A stretch of 25,582 nt of DNA from Deltaproteobacteria bacterium (GTDB lineage Bacteria; Desulfobacterota; Desulfobulbia; Desulfobulbales; SURF-16). This document shows positions 23,537-25,582 of this stretch, in pieces. Numbering within the stretch: position 1 is the stretch's first letter; each line of letters starts with the position of its first letter. The stretch lies in the NCBI GenBank assembly GCA_029939635.1, contig JAOZSN010000019.1, positions 1 to 25,582 on the forward strand, written 5' to 3'. The notes under the pieces are model-generated. The model ran no database searches. It was not told the origin of the DNA and saw nothing but the letters and a program-made list of their open reading frames with translations. The translations under genes were made by a program, and so were the position numbers.

Positions 23537-25519
23537 ATGGATTTCTACAACGACGTCACTGAAATCTTTGCCCCTAATGGCCTTCTCGCCAGCCGCCTGC
23601 CTCATTATGAATCGCGGCCAGGCCAATTAGAAATGGCCCAGGCCGTGGCAATGATTCTTCATGATGATAACCCCTGGGGCGAGGCTGACCTGTTAGGCAA
23701 AAAGCTGGCGGTGGAGGCAGAGACAGGTATCGGCAAAACCCTGGCCTACCTCATACCAGCCATACTCAGCGACCAGAAGGTGGTGGTCTCCACGGGCACC
23801 ATTAATTTACAAGAACAAATTCTTGGTAAAGAGATCCCCTTTATCAAAAAACATATTGCCCCAAATCTGACCGCAATCTGCGTTAAGGGGCGTCAGAACT
23901 ATCTCTGTCTCTACCGCTATCACCAATTTATTTCCGCCCCCCAGCAAAAGCTCTTCGGCAATAGTCGCATAGAGGATCTAATGCAATGGAGCCAGGACAC
24001 CCTATATGGTGATCGCTCTGAACTCAGCTGGCTACCAGACAACAGCCCCCTGTGGAGAGAGATCAGCGCCACCACCAGCCAGTGCCTGGGCAGCCATTGT
24101 CCTGATTTTGCCAACTGCTTTATTACCACCCTGCGCCGCGAGGCAAGCCAGGCCTCCCTGCTCATTGTTAACCATCACCTCTTCTTCTCTGACCTTGGCC
24201 TGCGCCGTTTTGGCTTTGGAGAGGTTCTACCCCGTTATGAGTCGGTTATCTTTGACGAGGCCCACCACCTGGAGAATATTGCCACCACCTATTTTGGCAT
24301 CAGCCTTTCCCATTACCAGCTCGTTGACCTTGCCCAAGACATTGAAAAAGAGGCTGCAACGTCCATGGGAGACAAGAATCAGGATAAGGCCGGTGCCATG
24401 GCCATCAGCCTACAGCAACAGGCCAGGCGCCTGGCCACCCTTTTTCCGCCAGAGCAGGGTCGCTTTGCCCTCCATAACTTCCTTGATACGCGCCATGGTG
24501 AGTGGCAGCGCGAAACCGAGCTCCTTGCCACCCTGCTGGACGGCCTGAGCCAATTGGTAGAAACTGTCAGTCGACAGCTAGAGAGTTGGGCCAGCTTCAG
24601 TCGTCGCCTGCTAGAGGCGCGCAGCGCCTTGGAACATTTTACAGGTACCAACAATCCTTCCTATGTTTACTGGTACGAGAGGCGGGCCAAGACCGTGGCA
24701 CTCACCGCCTCCCCCATTGATATTGCCGAAGACCTGCAACACCATCTCTATCCCCAGGTAAAATCAGCTACCTTTACCTCAGCCACCCTCACCACCGGTG
24801 GCACCTTTTCCTACTTCTTTGGCAGAATGGGCCTGGGTGATGAAACCACCACCCTGCGCCTCGCTTCGCCCTTTGACTATAAAAATAAAACAAAACTCTT
24901 CATTCCACCCCGCACCTTTCCGCTGCCATCACAACCTGGGTTTCTACCAGCTGCCCAGGAGACTATCCTGGAGCTGCTTACCCTCAGCTCTGGCCGGGCC
25001 CTGGTACTCTTCACCAGCTTCAAGGCCATGGACTATATGTACCATTTCCTTGGCGATCAGCTGCCCTACCCTGTATTTATGCAGGGTGAAGCCCCCAAAG
25101 CAGCCCTGCTGGAGAAATTTAAAAAAGAGACCCACTCAGTGCTGCTGGCAGTGGCCTCCTTCTGGGAGGGAGTGGATGTGCCAGGCGAGACCTTGAGCTG
25201 TGTCATAATCGACAAACTTCCCTTTGAGGTTCCCTCAGACCCGGTCATCAAGGCACGGGTGGAAAAAATCGACAAAGAGGGAGGAAAACCTTTCTTTCAA
25301 TTTCAGGTTCCCCGCGCCATCCTCACCCTGCGCCAGGGTCTAGGTCGCCTCATGCGCTCCATGGACGATCAGGGCCTGCTGGCCATCCTCGATGTCCGCC
25401 TCCTCACCAAGGGCTACGGTAAAATTTTCTTAAAGAGTATTCCAGAGAGTCCGGTGATTCATACGCTGGCAGAAGTTGAGGAGTTTTTTGCTGCCCAAAC
25501 CCCACCCCCTCAGCAATAA
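23537..25519 (+). CDS. DinG/XPD-type ATP-dependent DNA helicase with Fe-S cluster
   Basis: The 660-residue product is a superfamily 2 helicase. It has Walker A AETGIGKT (61-68), DEAH at 240-243 and a C-terminal helicase half with SATLTTGG, FWEGVDVPG and the motif VI-like RQGLGRLMR. Cysteines C124, C183, C188 and C194 between the first motifs match the 4Fe-4S ligands of the DinG/YoaA/XPD group. Such enzymes unwind 5' overhang DNA, R-loops or blocked forks. No exonuclease domain is fused at the N-terminus. It follows an unknown protein by 67 bases. DinG and YoaA cannot be separated here, so no symbol is given. Confidence 0.93.
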   Translation: MDFYNDVTEIFAPNGLLASRLPHYESRPGQLEMAQAVAMILHDDNPWGEADLLGKKLAVEAETGIGKTLAYLIPAILSDQKVVVSTGTINLQEQILGKEIPFIKKHIAPNLTAICVKGRQNYLCLYRYHQFISAPQQKLFGNSRIEDLMQWSQDTLYGDRSELSWLPDNSPLWREISATTSQCLGSHCPDFANCFITTLRREASQASLLIVNHHLFFSDLGLRRFGFGEVLPRYESVIFDEAHHLENIATTYFGISLSHYQLVDLAQDIEKEAATSMGDKNQDKAGAMAISLQQQARRLATLFPPEQGRFALHNFLDTRHGEWQRETELLATLLDGLSQLVETVSRQLESWASFSRRLLEARSALEHFTGTNNPSYVYWYERRAKTVALTASPIDIAEDLQHHLYPQVKSATFTSATLTTGGTFSYFFGRMGLGDETTTLRLASPFDYKNKTKLFIPPRTFPLPSQPGFLPAAQETILELLTLSSGRALVLFTSFKAMDYMYHFLGDQLPYPVFMQGEAPKAALLEKFKKETHSVLLAVASFWEGVDVPGETLSCVIIDKLPFEVPSDPVIKARVEKIDKEGGKPFFQFQVPRAILTLRQGLGRLMRSMDDQGLLAILDVRLLTKGYGKIFLKSIPESPVIHTLAEVEEFFAAQTPPPQQ

Positions 25520-25545
25520 AGATTTCCCCTGCCCTCATCTCCTTA

Positions 25546-25574
25546 TTGACAGCCCAGTTACTTTATGCTGAAAT
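25546..25574 (+). promoter_or_regulatory. Candidate promoter reading out of the window
   Basis: A consensus TTGACA (25546-25551) is followed after 17 bases by TGAAAT (25569-25574). It may serve a gene beyond the right edge. No coding sequence follows within the window. Confidence 0.35.
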
Positions 25575-25582
25575 AACAAGAC

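Overview
The window looks like chromosomal DNA from an anaerobic, Gram-negative bacterium of the Desulfobacterota (sulfate-reducer type, Desulfobulbales; Desulfotalea-like is my best guess from protein style and gene mix). This assignment is inference. It rests on the rubrerythrin, the rubredoxin-linked glutamate-synthase-type protein, the hemerythrin, the long phosphate acetyltransferase, the OFA-family transporter and the two response regulators with a DUF4388/PATAN output domain. No rRNA or tRNA gene, CRISPR array, phage gene or transposase gene is visible.

Layout. 1-338 (minus): start of a lipoprotein gene cut by the window edge. 339-742: non-coding, holding a long imperfect palindromic element (494-665). 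743-2287 (minus): RluA-type pseudouridine synthase fused to an RlmI/RlmK-type methyltransferase. 2400-9278 (plus): a tightly packed signalling cluster of receiver-PATAN regulator, hemerythrin, a 1173-residue hybrid histidine kinase and phosphate acetyltransferase. Its junctions overlap as ATGA or carry tiny coupled reading frames. 9468-11494 (plus): rubrerythrin, then a rubredoxin-glutamate synthase domain fusion, with a strong stem-loop between them. 11571-13505: DEAD-box RNA helicase with its own promoter, an intrinsic terminator inside the leader, and a terminator behind the gene. 13506-13812: non-coding, with a second copy of the palindromic element. 13813-15387: OFA-type MFS transporter. 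15548-16231: a second receiver-PATAN regulator without a kinase beside it. 16243-19806 (minus): lon, then mltG, separated by a heptad-repeat spacer. 20087-20890: left-handed beta-helix acyltransferase-like protein. 21106-21972: exported parvulin isomerase. 22059-22343 (minus): small membrane protein. 22387-25519 (plus): a protein of unknown function followed by a DinG-type iron-sulfur helicase.

How the parts may work together. The regulator, hemerythrin, hybrid kinase and Pta appear to be one translationally linked unit. Hemerythrins bind O2, and Pta makes or uses acetyl phosphate, a possible phosphodonor for receivers. With rubrerythrin and a rubredoxin fusion directly downstream, the region reads as an oxygen/redox response coupled to acetate and energy metabolism. 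The second regulator at 15548 has nearly the same architecture and may answer to the same kinase. Lon, MltG, the parvulin and the DEAD-box helicase are stress and envelope or RNA housekeeping functions. The most interesting non-coding signals are the palindromic element family, the attenuator-like leader of the helicase gene and the lon-mltG heptad repeats.
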